Positions 19,401-29,506 of a DNA stretch of 32,992 nt are shown in pieces. Numbering within the stretch: the stretch's first letter is position 1; every line of letters starts with the position of its first letter. Source of the DNA: Chara braunii (Eukaryota; Streptophyta; Charophyceae; Charales; Characeae). The notes beneath the pieces were generated by a model. It had not been told where the DNA came from and searched no databases. It saw only the letters and a list, made by a program, of their open reading frames with translations. The stretch covers positions 492,556 through 525,547 of the forward strand of contig BFEA01000266.1 of assembly GCA_003427395.1 (NCBI GenBank), in the 5' to 3' direction. The translations under genes were made by a program, and so were the position numbers.

Positions 19401-22400
19401 TGCCAGGGTCAAAGGTATTGCAGGTATTGCACATTCTGTAGGCAAGCATTCACATCCTGACTCACCTCCTGTAGAAGGTGGCCCACAATCTTCATTCTCA
19501 CCTCACGCGGGAAGGAATTTAAGCTCTGCTCCAGCTCGTGTGGAAGGCAAGGATTCAAGTTCTGGCAAGGAATCTTCTGCCCCTTCTGACCCTGGCTCCG
19601 TCCATAGCTCTAATAGACATCCTCTTGCAGGCAAGCATTCAGATCCCGCAGTGCAATCCCAAGTTGATGCTGGTGAGACTGAAGGTACAGGAAAGGTTGC
19701 ACATGTTGGCCAGGGATTGTCTTCTCATCCTGAGCCGGACACCAAGAAGCCTTCTCCTGTAGGAAAGCATTCGGATCTTGACGTGCAATCTCAAATTGAT
19801 GCTTCAGGTAAACCTCCTGTAACAGGTGTCTCTTCCGGCACACAGAAGCATTTAGGTCAACCTCTGTACCATAGCTCTGATAAACCTTCTCCCGAAGGCA
19901 AGCTTTATGGTCCTGGCGTGCCATCTGGAGCTCCTACCAGCGCAGAGGAAGGGTCGCCTCCTTTAGCAGGCATCTCTGCCAGGCCGGACCGGTACCGTAG
20001 CCCTGATAACCTTTCTCCCACAGGCACGCATTCACACTCTGGTGTGCTATCTCGAGTTGCTACCAGTGCAGAAGGTGGTCCACGTCCTGTAGGCAAGCAT
20101 TCAGATCCTCGTCCAGAAGGTGGTGTTCGATCTGCAGTCCCCTCTGACTCCAGAAAGAACAAAAGCTCTGCTGCACCTCGTCTGGAAGGCAAGGATTTAA
20201 ATGCTGGCAAGCAAGCTGCTGTCTCTTCTGACTCTGACACCCTTCAGATCTCTCCTCGTCCAGACAAGTGTTCAGATCCTGTGGTGCAGCTTCAAGTCAA
20301 TGGTGGAGGGCCTTCAGTTGCAAAGAGGGACTCAATTGTTGGCGAGGGATCCTCTCTCGGGCCTGCCCCAGACTCTGCTAAATCTTCTCCTGCAGTTAAG
20401 CATTCAGATCGTGATGTGCGACCTCAAGTTGATGCCACGGGTAAACCTCCTGTAGCAGGTGGCTCTACTGATCCAGACAGGTACCATATCTCTGATAAAC
20501 CTTCTCCTGCAGGCAAGCATTCAGATCTTGGCGTGCCATCTGAGGTTCCTTCCAGTGTAGAAGCTGGTCCGCTTCCTGTAGGCAAGCATTTGGATCTTGG
20601 TCGATCTGCGGTACAAGGTGGATCACAATCTGTGGTATCGTCTGACAGCAGCACCCTCCATAGCTCTCATACATCTCCTCTTGGCAGCAAGCATTCGTAT
20701 CCTGTTGTGCAATCTCAAGTTGATGCCACTGGGTCTCCAGTTGCAGGGAACGAAGCAGAGTTCGTCCAGGGATCGTCATTCTCTTCTGACCCGAGCACCC
20801 TCCATAGCTCTCATAAATCTCCTCGTGACGGCAAGCGTTCGGATCCTGTTGTGCAATCTCGAGCTGATACCACTGTGTCTCCAGTTGCAGGGAAGGTATC
20901 AGAGTTTGGCCAGGGATCGTCTGTCTGGCCTGACCCGGACACGCACCATAGTTCTGATAAACCATCCACAGCCAAGCATTCAAATCCTGGTGTGCAATCT
21001 CATGTTGATGCCACAGGTAAACCTCCTGTAGCAGGTGTCTCTGCCGACCCAAGACACCGTAGCTCTGGTAAGTCTGCCCCTGCAGGCAAGCGGTCTGATC
21101 CTGGTCTGCGATCTGGAGTTCATTTGGGAAAGCATTTGGATGCTCGTCCAGCTACTGCAGCAGGTGGTGGACAACCTGCAGTCCTTTCTGGCAAGAACAT
21201 AAGCACTGCTGCCACTCATCAGAAAGGGAAACATTCAAAGGCTGGCAAGCGGTCTGCTGTCTCATCTGACCCTGCAACCTCCCTTAGCTCTGATAAACCT
21301 CGACTTCCCGGCAAGCATTTGGGTCCTGCTTCGCAATCTCCAGTAGATGCCAGCGGGCCTCCGTATTCACACTCTGGCCAGGGATCCTCTGATCCAGCTA
21401 AAGACCTAAACTCTGCTGAACCACCTGTGCTCAGGAAAGATTCAGAAGCAGGGCAGCAATCCCCTTTGCATGCTGAGCCTGCCACGTACGCTACATCCAA
21501 TGAAATTCGTGTGGCGGATAGAAGTTCAGACGTTGCTCTGCAATCTCCAGTCCATGACCGTTCTAGATCTCCTGTGACAGACAAGTTTTCAAGTACTGGT
21601 TCACAATCTCAAGTGTATGGTGACCAGTACAAGGACGTAAGCTCTGCTGGTGCTGGACCTTTTGTGGCAGGCAACGATTCAGATGCCGCTTCGCAATCTC
21701 TAGCCTTTGTGAATACCATACCTCCTGTGGTGGGTGAGCATTCAAATGCTGGCATACAGTATCACGTCTATTCCACTGTGGGCAAGACTTTGAACTCTGC
21801 TTCACCAGCTGTTGAGGGCAGGAATTTGGATGCCAGTGGCCGCCCTCCAGTCGATTCTGCTGGAGCTCGCGGAGCAGGCAAGCATTCAGATCCTGGCAAG
21901 GGATCTTCAGTTGATTTGAAGCATGGCAGGTACCCTAGCTCCCTAGCACCTCCCACAGGTGGTGGTGAACATCCACATGCAGAAGTAGAAACCAACCATA
22001 GACCTTCAGTAACAGGTGAGGGTTCAGATTCTGGATCACGATCTCCAGTCTACTCCAACTCAAGCAAGGACCTGAGTTCTGCAGCAGCCCCTGGTGCCGG
22101 CAAGAACTCGGGTACTGGCGTGCAGTTACCAGTCCATCCACCCACCCCTGGGGAGTATTTTAGTTCTTCTACCCCTCCTGTCACAGACAAGCACTCAAAC
22201 ACCGGCCTGCAATTTGCACCTCACACCCTATCTCAGGTCTCCTCTGACCCAAACAAGGAGTGGAGATCACCCACACCTTCTGTGGTAGGTCACTACAGTC
22301 CCTCTCTAGAATCCCCTGCGTCAGGCCGATATTTAGAGGCTGGCTTGTCATCTCCAGTTCACTTATCTGATCTGAGTGACTCTCCGAGCTCTGCCAGGCC

Positions 22401-25400
22401 TCTTGTTGCTGGCGAGTACCTGACTCCCGACTCGCAATCCCAAGTCGATTCCAACCCAACATCGCCAAATTCTTCAGGACCTCTTGTGGTGAGAAACTAT
22501 TTGGAAAATGGCGCTCAACATCCAGTTCATCCCATCCCTGTAGCACAGGTGAATCCGGTGATAAGTGTGCATTTGGATGCCGGTTTGCCATCCCTAGTTT
22601 ATTCTGATCCTAGTAAGTACTTCAGTTTTGTTGGACCTCCGAGAGCAGACAAGTATTGGGACTCCAGCTTGCCTCGTGCAGTCCAGTCCAATCCTGATCT
22701 AACGAATAAAGGTTTTCCATTTCAGAGGCGCCACTCATATCCTCAAACGCGCCATTCCTACCCTTCGAAGAACCCCTTGTATCTTTACCTGGGCCGGCAC
22801 TCATACCCCACCCTTCTAGCACAATATACCGTGCGTGGGCGGTCATCACTTCACGACATTCATCCTTATCATCAGTCCCAAACCCAGGTGGCAGGAGCAA
22901 CGCCACCAAACAAGGGGCAGAAGAAGTGGAAGCTTGAACCAACAGTCATGAGCAACAAAGCAGGGCAAGGAAAGCTTAAGGGAATGAAGCGCATGCCTTT
23001 GACTATCGATGTGGGAAATGCCAATGATGATGGAGGCAACTCTGCATCATCTCCGCTACCGTACAAAACCAGTGTCCGTTCAACTGGCCCAAAGAAAAGA
23101 GCCGCTCAAGGTGGTGGAATGGGGTCACCTGAGTCTGGAGGTGGTCCTGGTCCTCCTTCAGGGACTGGGAAGAATAGCCAATGGGGAATGACAGCATCAG
23201 GGTACCCACGGCACCATTTGAAGCCTTTGCGATCTCCTGAATTGAACCAAGATGGCATGCAGAAAGGCCAAGAAGATCGCTTGCGTATTCGTCGGGCCAT
23301 ACGAGAAGCTATTTGGCTGGGTGATACCAAGGACAGGACGGAGATGATGCAGAAACTCCTACAGGACAAGAAAACGGGGTCTGCTGAAATTGAGGAGTGG
23401 CTTGAAGAGATGGAAGCATACGCTTGGTCCCCAGGCAAAGGTAAAGATGACACTAGCAAGGGTTTTAAAGGGGTACAGGGAGGAGGAGGAGGGAAGGAAT
23501 ATGCCAAGCTTGGAGAAGAGCTCCTTGAGCAAGCTCGAACTTTCTTGCGGTATGGTTTCTTCTTTGTCGCCGTGCGGTCACTTGCATCTAGGATGGATCT
23601 CATGGATGAGGTGCTGATCACTCTGAAGAACATTGTTCTGTCAGCCAAGGATGCAACAATGGCTGCGTCTGAAGGTAAGAAAGGAGAGAACTCGGCGGCA
23701 AACCAAGCCACATCTGACAAAGGTAACATTCAGGCAGGGACCAATGAACTGTTGTGGAAGTGGAACAGTATCGATCGTCTAATATTTGTCAACCACTTTT
23801 CCGACCTGGATATCATCAAACAGTTTGTCACGATGAGGGAAAGGCTAAAAGAGCGAGGGTTGGTAACCCCCGCAGACCAGGCCAGGGTGGAGAAGCAAAT
23901 GATGCTTAAAATGGTTGATGATTTTCGGGAGCAGATCATCAACGCAGATGATTCCGCTGCCAGTAAGAGTCTTCAGGATGCTCAGCAGCAGGGAGGGAAT
24001 GCCATGACTAATTTGCCTACTTTGCAGGGGAATGTGATCCCTGGAGGGGATGTAGAATATTACCAGGATATTGATGGACGCATAGTGTGCTATCATCACT
24101 TTGGATCCCGACCTGGACCCCCCGCGTTTGAACTTCCTGCCAAGAAAACCGGCGCTGGAAGCAAGAAGAAGAGAAAGGAAGGAGCTGGAAAAATCCAGGC
24201 ACAATCCAGCCAGGAGGCATTAAATGATGAGCAGCCAAAAGGGAAAAAAGGCCGCGGGAGAGGGAGATCAAAGGGACGTGGGAGATCGAAAGGGCGTGGG
24301 AGATCAAAGGGACGAGGCAGATCGAAGGGGCGAGGGAAGAAGGGTGCAAAAGAGAACCAGTCTCCCGAGGGAGATTTAGTGGAGGCAATGGCAGTCCCCA
24401 CGAAGATTGCTGTTTGGTCAGAAGTTGGGGGAGGTGTCAGTCCAATGAGCAGCCCAGAGGGAGGTAAGTCGAAAAGGAAGTCGAAAGGGAGGAAGAAGAA
24501 GCAGCGGGGCCGTACCCCCAAGGGTGGACAGTCTCCATCTTCGGCCGAAGAGGCTGGAGGGTACAGTAGTGAGGTAGGTAGTGAAGGTGAAGAACTCAAG
24601 GGAAGATCGCGGTCAAAGACAAAGAAGCGTGGGGAAAAAAAAGGAGGAAAGACACCAAGAGGTGGGAAGCTTCCTGAGATAGGCAGAGGAAGGAGCAAGG
24701 GAAGATCCACATCTCTTGCCTCGCCCAGTGCCAAGGAGGGGGGCAAAGCACGCAAGTCGAGGAGTGCAAGCAGGAAATCACGCAAAGGTAAGGGTGACAA
24801 AGGAGGGAAGGATGCCCCGGACTCTGCAAGTTCACCCAAGAAGAAGAAGAAGAAGAAGAAGCAGAGGGGATTGGGAAGTGATGGGGCCGAGTCTGCTGTC
24901 GAGAGTGCAGGAACAAAAACACCACGGAAGAAAAAGAAAAAGAAGGGGCAAGGGACAAAAACACCAAGGACATCAAAGAAGGTCGCTATAGCATCAGAAA
25001 GTTCAGGCGACTTGAAAAAACTGAAAAAGGGACAGAGAAGACGGAACACTCCTTGGTTATCTGACTCTGAAAGTGAAAATGACGCTATTCAAAAGGCAAA
25101 GGGCAAGAAGAAGAAGGGACTGAAAGCCATTAAGGAGGACAAGGCGCAGCCTGCTATTGATCTGTTGACATACTTGAACATGCAGTTCCCCCAGGGTTTT
25201 GCAGGCAATACTCCTGCTGTCATTGCCGCATTCAAAAATTACATCCAGACTTATGGTGCTCTTAAGGACATTGCTGCCTCCAGACCAGGAACAGCCACAC
25301 CGCGACTTACTGCACGGTACCTTGCTAGCATTGACCTCAACACTGCTATTGGCTGGAGTTCTTTGCTGAACGCGCTGCAGACAATTGACCAGCGCAGGAA

Positions 25401-25753
25401 GGCCGCACAAGGGGAACACACACCAGGTGGGAGTGTCATTCCTCCAGGCACACCTGAAGGGGCTATCAGTCTCACGGCCCTAATTGCACAACTGTCAGCA
25501 TGGAAGGCCCATATCATGCGCAGTCAGTCGTCGTCACCTGTGCCAGGTGCTCAGGGGTCAACAACCCCAAAGCCGGTAAGCAATCAACCTTCAGCCAGGA
25601 CACCTAGCAGACTTGCTGAAGGGAAGGTGGGAGGAGATGATGCACCAACTGATGAGGAGATTAGAGACTACGCCAAGTACTTGGGCATGGAACTACCTGT
25701 AGATGAGGATCTCCTCTACATCGCAGAGTGGGCGCTGTCAGCCGAAATCCCAG
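16489..25753 (+). CDS. Giant exon: repeat-rich protein with CEP164-like C-terminal helix
   Basis: One frame is open for about 3,088 codons, from an acceptor (CAG at 16488) to a strong phase-1 donor (CAG|GTAAGA at 25753). Residue numbers count from the GTG at 16513, which need not be a start. Residues 1-2130 are Ser/Pro/Asp/Gly-Lys repeats around the motif GKHSD-G-QS-V and SSDPSK. Residues about 2243-2480 are predicted helical (QEDRLRIRRAIREAIWLGD; KLGEELLEQARTFLRYGFFF). Residues 2540-2870 are very basic, with GRGRSK repeats and a run of eight Lys. Residues about 2878-2965 form a second helical block. The end, DEEIRDYAKYLGM then DEDLLYIAEWAL, matches the helix preceding the WW domain of CEP164-type basal-body proteins. 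The WW domain itself would be in the next exon. Probably a basal-body or ciliary scaffold, by inference from this end only. Reading on past the donor gives a stop at 25777. Confidence 0.8.
17399..18838 (+). repeat. Four 360-bp coding tandem repeats (120 residues each)
   Basis: Copies start at 17399, 17759, 18119 and 18479, with an exact period of 360 bp. Each reads VSSDPNKDVNSAESSEVFD, a LDASLSKQN-LESRKHLASA block, SGARPQVTVGSGPGKRPKT, a KFSDPAVQSSLYPYPGKHSK block and AGKHADQ-GVS. Copies 2 and 3 are closest; copy 1 is most diverged at its start. The period keeps the frame, and third-position differences are few, so the array is young. Confidence 0.95.
18793..21340 (+). repeat. Second coding higher-order repeat, about 160-220 residues per unit
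   Basis: The block GVSADPDRY-SSDKP recurs near 18793, 19310, 19970, 20455 and 21034. It is followed each time by a GKHSD-GVPSGV block, a SDSRKN-SSA block and a KHSDP-VQSQVDA block. Spacing varies from about 490 to 660 bp, so the units have gained or lost 30-residue subunits. It is much more diverged than the 360-bp array just upstream. Confidence 0.7.
24250..24342 (+). repeat. GRGRSK hexapeptide repeat in the basic region
   Basis: An 18-bp unit encoding G-R-G-R-S-K repeats four to five times (residues about 2580-2610). It alternates synonymous codons (TCAAAG and TCGAAG; GGACGT, GGGCGT and GGACGA). Synonymous change between units suggests selection for the peptide. Such RG/SK-rich stretches usually bind nucleic acid, microtubules or other acidic partners; which applies here is unknown. 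Confidence 0.85.
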
Positions 25754-26469
25754 GTAAGACCATCCAACTATGGACATAAACATCTCCCCATTTCCTTAAG
25801 GCTTAAACCTATCGATGGATTTTTCTGCCGAAAAATATTCCTCTAAATTCGATGAAAGCTAAGCCCCAAGCATTGTATACTCCTCTCAGCACAACGAAAA
25901 CTAAGATTGAGTTGAATTCAAACTCGTCTTCTTGTCACTTTGTCATGCCTGCAAACAGCGGTACAGCAACTGGCGACATGCGCCCACACAGTATTCAAGA
26001 TATCGTAACCAGATATGAGTTCTCTTCAACTGGCTACGGCGACTGGGCGCCCACACAACTCACTGTTCGCACTCTGGATCACCCTGGATGTCCCACACGC
26101 AACACTCAGTATCATAGCTGCCTCTACCCTATCGCTACACTACACTTCTCTGCCCACTTCGTCTTCGGGCGCATTGCAGACCGCCTCGCACAAGCTGCTA
26201 AGGCAGCGCTTCCGCCTGGCATCCGCAGGAATGAATGACTGAATGGACGCAGCCTCTTGATTTATACTTCTGTGCTGCATTGGTCTGCCCTGTGTCCCTG
26301 GCCCATGGTGCACACAGTTCCCCCCGTGGTACTTGCTGGACCGGACTGGTACTTTCTAGACTCTCCCTTGACTGTATGACGACGACCCTACGACGCAGTG
26401 CAATTGCACCGGGGTCCTACTATTTGACCTTGCCACTTGTCCTCATCTCCAACATGGGCTTGCTTTAGT
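25754..26469 (+). other. Sequence downstream of the giant exon, no recognised exon
   Basis: It begins with the splice donor GTAAGA. I looked for the expected WW-domain exon (two Trp about 21-23 residues apart with a Pro after the second) and did not find one in any frame. The open frame 25852-26238 has no known domain and lacks clear splice sites. Confidence 0.4.
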
Positions 26470-26545
26470 CACACCACTTGCCCACTTGCCTGCACCACTT
26501 GACCACTTGCCTGCACCACTTGACCACCACTTGTCCACTTGCCAA
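26470..26545. repeat. CCACTTG minisatellite
   Basis: Imperfect tandem copies of a 7-21-bp unit built from CCACTTG and CCTGCA (for example CACCACTTGACCACTTGCCT). No coding signal. One ambiguous base (n) lies shortly after, at 26660. Confidence 0.85.
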
Positions 26546-26842
26546 ACTTCTAGAAGGACTGCAGCTAGCCTTCTAGTCTATAGGTCTACGGATCGAATCC
26601 TGGCTACCTATAGACCTACGACAGACCTACCTACCACTGGCGGTTCTACAGGTCGCAGGNTCAACTCTTCGAGTTGATGCAGGTATTGTACACAGGTAAG
26701 TTGGGGAACTAGGGATCGAGCCCTGGGATCTACCTCAGCTACCACGAATTGGTGAATACCGTTTCAGAGTAAAGCTTATTAGATTAAATGTTGTAGTTGT
26801 TCTGCTCTCCTTGGTCCATGGCCTCGCTTTTGATCACCCCTT
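26546..26842. other. Unassigned sequence with one ambiguous base
   Basis: No gene recognised. It contains tandem GACCTAC words near 26608-26630, an n at 26660, and GGATCGAATCC and GGGATCGAGCCC words that resemble Pol III B-boxes but lack convincing A-boxes at the right distance. Confidence 0.4.
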
Positions 26843-26865
26843 GGGGGGGTGGGGGGGGGTGGGGG
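26843..26865 (+). repeat. G-run with quadruplex potential
   Basis: Seven, nine and five G residues separated by single T. This satisfies the four-tract pattern for a G-quadruplex on the plus strand. Confidence 0.8.
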
Positions 26866-26947
26866 AAAGAAAGGGAGAAAGAAGGTTGGAGGAGAGGATG
26901 CGCCAACTGGTCATCTTCTCTATCTATCTACATACTACTAAAGGAAA

Positions 26948-26984
26948 AGCCGGGTCTCGCGTGACGCCCCTGCGAGACCCGGCT
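26948..26984. repeat. Perfect 13-bp hairpin
   Basis: AGCCGGGTCTCGC at 26948-26960 and its exact reverse complement GCGAGACCCGGCT at 26972-26984 are separated by an 11-nt loop. The stem is GC-rich. No T-run follows, so it is not a Pol III-style or bacterial terminator. Role unknown. Confidence 0.9.
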
Positions 26985-27269
26985 GCCAATCTTGGGAAAA
27001 TGTTGGGGACAGGGGGGTCGGGCCGAAGGGAACCTGCATGTGAGTTCGGCACAGCGTCGCGTGTTCGAATACAAGTACATACATAGTACAGAGGCTTTCA
27101 TCGGGTTACTTAGTTTTCAGAGGTCCCGTGATTCCATTTTCAGTTCCAGTAGTACCATGATTTGGTTTTCAGCTGCACAGCTGGCAGGGGCGTTTACTTC
27201 GTTCCTTTTTTTTTTGGCGCCGCGTCCAGTTTGTCCTTAGGGCCCTCCTCCACTACTCTGCAAAATGAG

Positions 27270-27540
27270 ACTGAATCTTGCACTGTAACATGGAAAGATA
27301 CAGCGCCGTTTCATGTGGTTTCTTTTTTTTTCACGTGGCTTCTTTTTTTTCTGTCGTTTGGGCCTTCGGTCCACGACCCTCCACATGCACAAGTTAATTT
27401 TGGTGATGTATCTTTCCATGTTCTAGAGGAGGATTCGTTTCTTTTTCTTGCCCTTTTCTTGGCCAGTAGCGGGCGCCAGGGCTTTTTCTGCACGACTCTC
27501 CACATGCACAAAAGACGTGCATCTTTCCACGTTCTCCATG
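27270..27540. repeat. GGAAAGATACA repeat family, three copies with one inverted pair
   Basis: A core reading GAATC-TCC-GTAGAACATGG and then AAAGATACA recurs. The plus copy is at 27270-27309. Minus copies are at about 27361-27441 and 27489-27540. The minus copies are followed, on their own strand, by a second block, TGTGCATGTGGAG-GTCGTGG. The plus and first minus copies face each other across about 50-60 bp. More copies lie at 31098, 31269, 32744 and 32824. Confidence 0.75.
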
Positions 27541-27692
27541 TTTTTTTTTTTTTTTTTTTGTGGAAAGCATTAACAATTTATTACAAAACATTGGGACGAG
27601 GCCGGGGACCTCACAATTCAACCCAGAGTTATCCTGGCAGCCTCAGCCAGTTTTGCTTATGAGCCAAGCTCGACAACCAAACTAACTGCTCC
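27541..27692 (-). mobile_element. tRNA-Met-like tail or SINE with poly(A)
   Basis: Read on the minus strand, GGAGCAGTTAGTTTGGTTGT then CGAGC resembles a tRNA acceptor/D-arm with A-box. CTCATAA matches the anticodon loop of a Met (CAU) tRNA. GGGTTGAATTGTGAGG resembles a degenerate B-box. About 60 bases later comes an A-run (plus-strand T 27541-27559). The A-to-B spacing is longer than in a tRNA because of an insertion. It may be a separate SINE or the 3' end of the LINE upstream on the same strand. Confidence 0.45.
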
Positions 27693-28102
27693 ATTTGTAA
27701 CAATCCTCCTGCTGGAAACCGGGTCCAGCGTCGCATTATTAACCACTTTCCAAAAGTAAACTCTAACGCACAGAGTAAAGGTGAGCTATCTGATGAAGAC
27801 TAGCTCTTAGATTCTGAGAGCACCTGCTGTACCCTGAGGCAGACCCTTGGGAGGCAGCTGCACCCTGAAACTATTGTCACTCCTCCAGGCAGTCTGCACG
27901 CCAGTCCGCTAATCTTAAATTTTAGACTTTGAAGCACAACCCAAATGGTCCTGAACAGTCTGAGTACTAACCCCAGGCCAACTGCGACCTGCGTCAATGT
28001 AAGTATACTGTGTGTGGTCTCTGAAGGCCTAGCTCGGCCCTTCTGCACCATCCTTAACCAGGGCACCCTGCAGTCTGGTTTATAACAACCATTCTGCTAG
28101 TA

Positions 28103-29230
28103 TCAGTTCCCTTCTGGTGAGAGCTTTGCAAAATGCTCCTGCATGGCCCAAGTCTTGGCAAACCAAATCACTCCTTTACGCCTCCTATCTAATGTGATTA
28201 CCAATCTAAGATTATGTTTAATAGTATTAAAGGTCTGTTGATATGATATTGTTTCCCCCCGGAAAACTTTTGCATTTCTCATTCCCCACAGTGCTTCCAT
28301 AACTATTCCTCTGCAGACCAGAGCCATGTACCATATTCCTGAGGAGTACCCCCCTGTTGTCGGTATTAACCCATGTAGTATGAACCTTTTTGTCCAAGCC
28401 TCATCCGCTGTCCTCAATCCCCTCCATCTCTCCTTCCACCATTCCCACACCGTGTCTGACAGCGGGCAGAAAAGCCACAGGTGGGCACTGTTTTCCCACC
28501 CCCAGTGACATCTTGTACATGTAGATGACAGATTCATACCTTTAGAGATTAGCCATGTTGTAGTTGCCGATACCTGTAGGGACTGTAGCCACCCACATCA
28601 GGGTTGCCTGCTTTTGAGAAGGAATTTTTTTCAAGGCTTTCCATAGCTTAAATAGCTCCTCCTCTTGGACTGAAGACAGTCCAGGTATATCAGTCTTCTC
28701 ATAGCGGTGATGATTGGCTTTTTTGGTACTCTTGCCCGCTGGATCGTTGTCCCAATTTTTGCCTTGTATTGGCATGCAGGGACTGTGTCTTGTGCCCCTG
28801 GAGGGGACCAGCCCAAAATTAGAGGTTCTGCGTTGCCCAGGGCAACAGTCTCCTGTAGGATCATCGCCTTTCTCCTGATGATTCCTTTTTGTTCCCATAC
28901 TCGAATTTCCTGTGTCCCCAAAGTTGTGGCCACCGTCTCCTCCCCTACATACTCTAGTGTTGCCCCTTCCTTTCCTCTTTTTCCCCATGTCTGCACCTTG
29001 ATCCCGGCGTTTAGCTCCGGGCCTATAACGTTCCAGACGATTTGTCCGTCTCCTTCCGGTATTAAACAAGTGCCCGGGTTGTACTCGCTGTCGTTTCGGA
29101 GGGCTGAAGTCCAGTGCCGAAGGGTTGCTGATCTGACTTGGGCATAGTTTTCTTCCACCTTCCTTAGCCTGGGCAGTTTCCGTCTGAGGGAGTCACAAGG
29201 GAGCCAGTCTCCGTTCTTAACATCCCACAC
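28103..29230 (-). pseudogene. LINE ORF2 C-terminal region with zinc knuckle, frameshifted
   Basis: Two frames cover it. 28631-29230 starts WDVKNGDWLPCDSLRRKL, a typical stretch after LINE RT. 28103-28537 carries the zinc-binding region CTRCHWGWENSAHLWLFC (C-x2-C-x8-H-x4-C), followed by WEWWKERW. The two frames are shifted relative to each other, and the region between this and the RT stop (29231-29506) has lost its frame. It is more degraded than the RT. Confidence 0.7.
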
Positions 29231-29506
29231 GTCTTTTATTTGAATTACCCCTTTCTCAACCCAGGCTCTCCCAAAGGATTCTGGGCTCCCGTCCGCCTTA
29301 AGGGTTTCCCCCCCACACCTGAACTATCCATTTATCTGGTTCAGTATTTCTATCTTGGACACCGGTTCTCTTAGATATTCCAGTTTAACTTTTTTCCAAG
29401 CCTGCAGGATGCTCTTCCACATTCTTGACTTTGGTCTCTTCTGACAGTAAGAATCCATGCACAGACATAGCCACACATGTCCTTGCTCCTGTAGATCCCA
29501 CTCCTT

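Noticed and set aside
23106-23729. 207-residue minus-strand open frame in the helical region
   Set aside because: Antisense to well-supported coding sequence, with no recognisable domain or splice or start context.
24096-25049. 317-residue minus-strand open frame
   Set aside because: It is the complement of the Lys/Arg-rich coding region. It is a Phe/Leu/Pro/Ser-rich composition shadow without domains.
26560-26720. Possible tRNA-like boxes (GGATCGAATCC, GGGATCGAGCCC)
   Set aside because: No convincing A-box at the right distance and no cloverleaf. One position is ambiguous.
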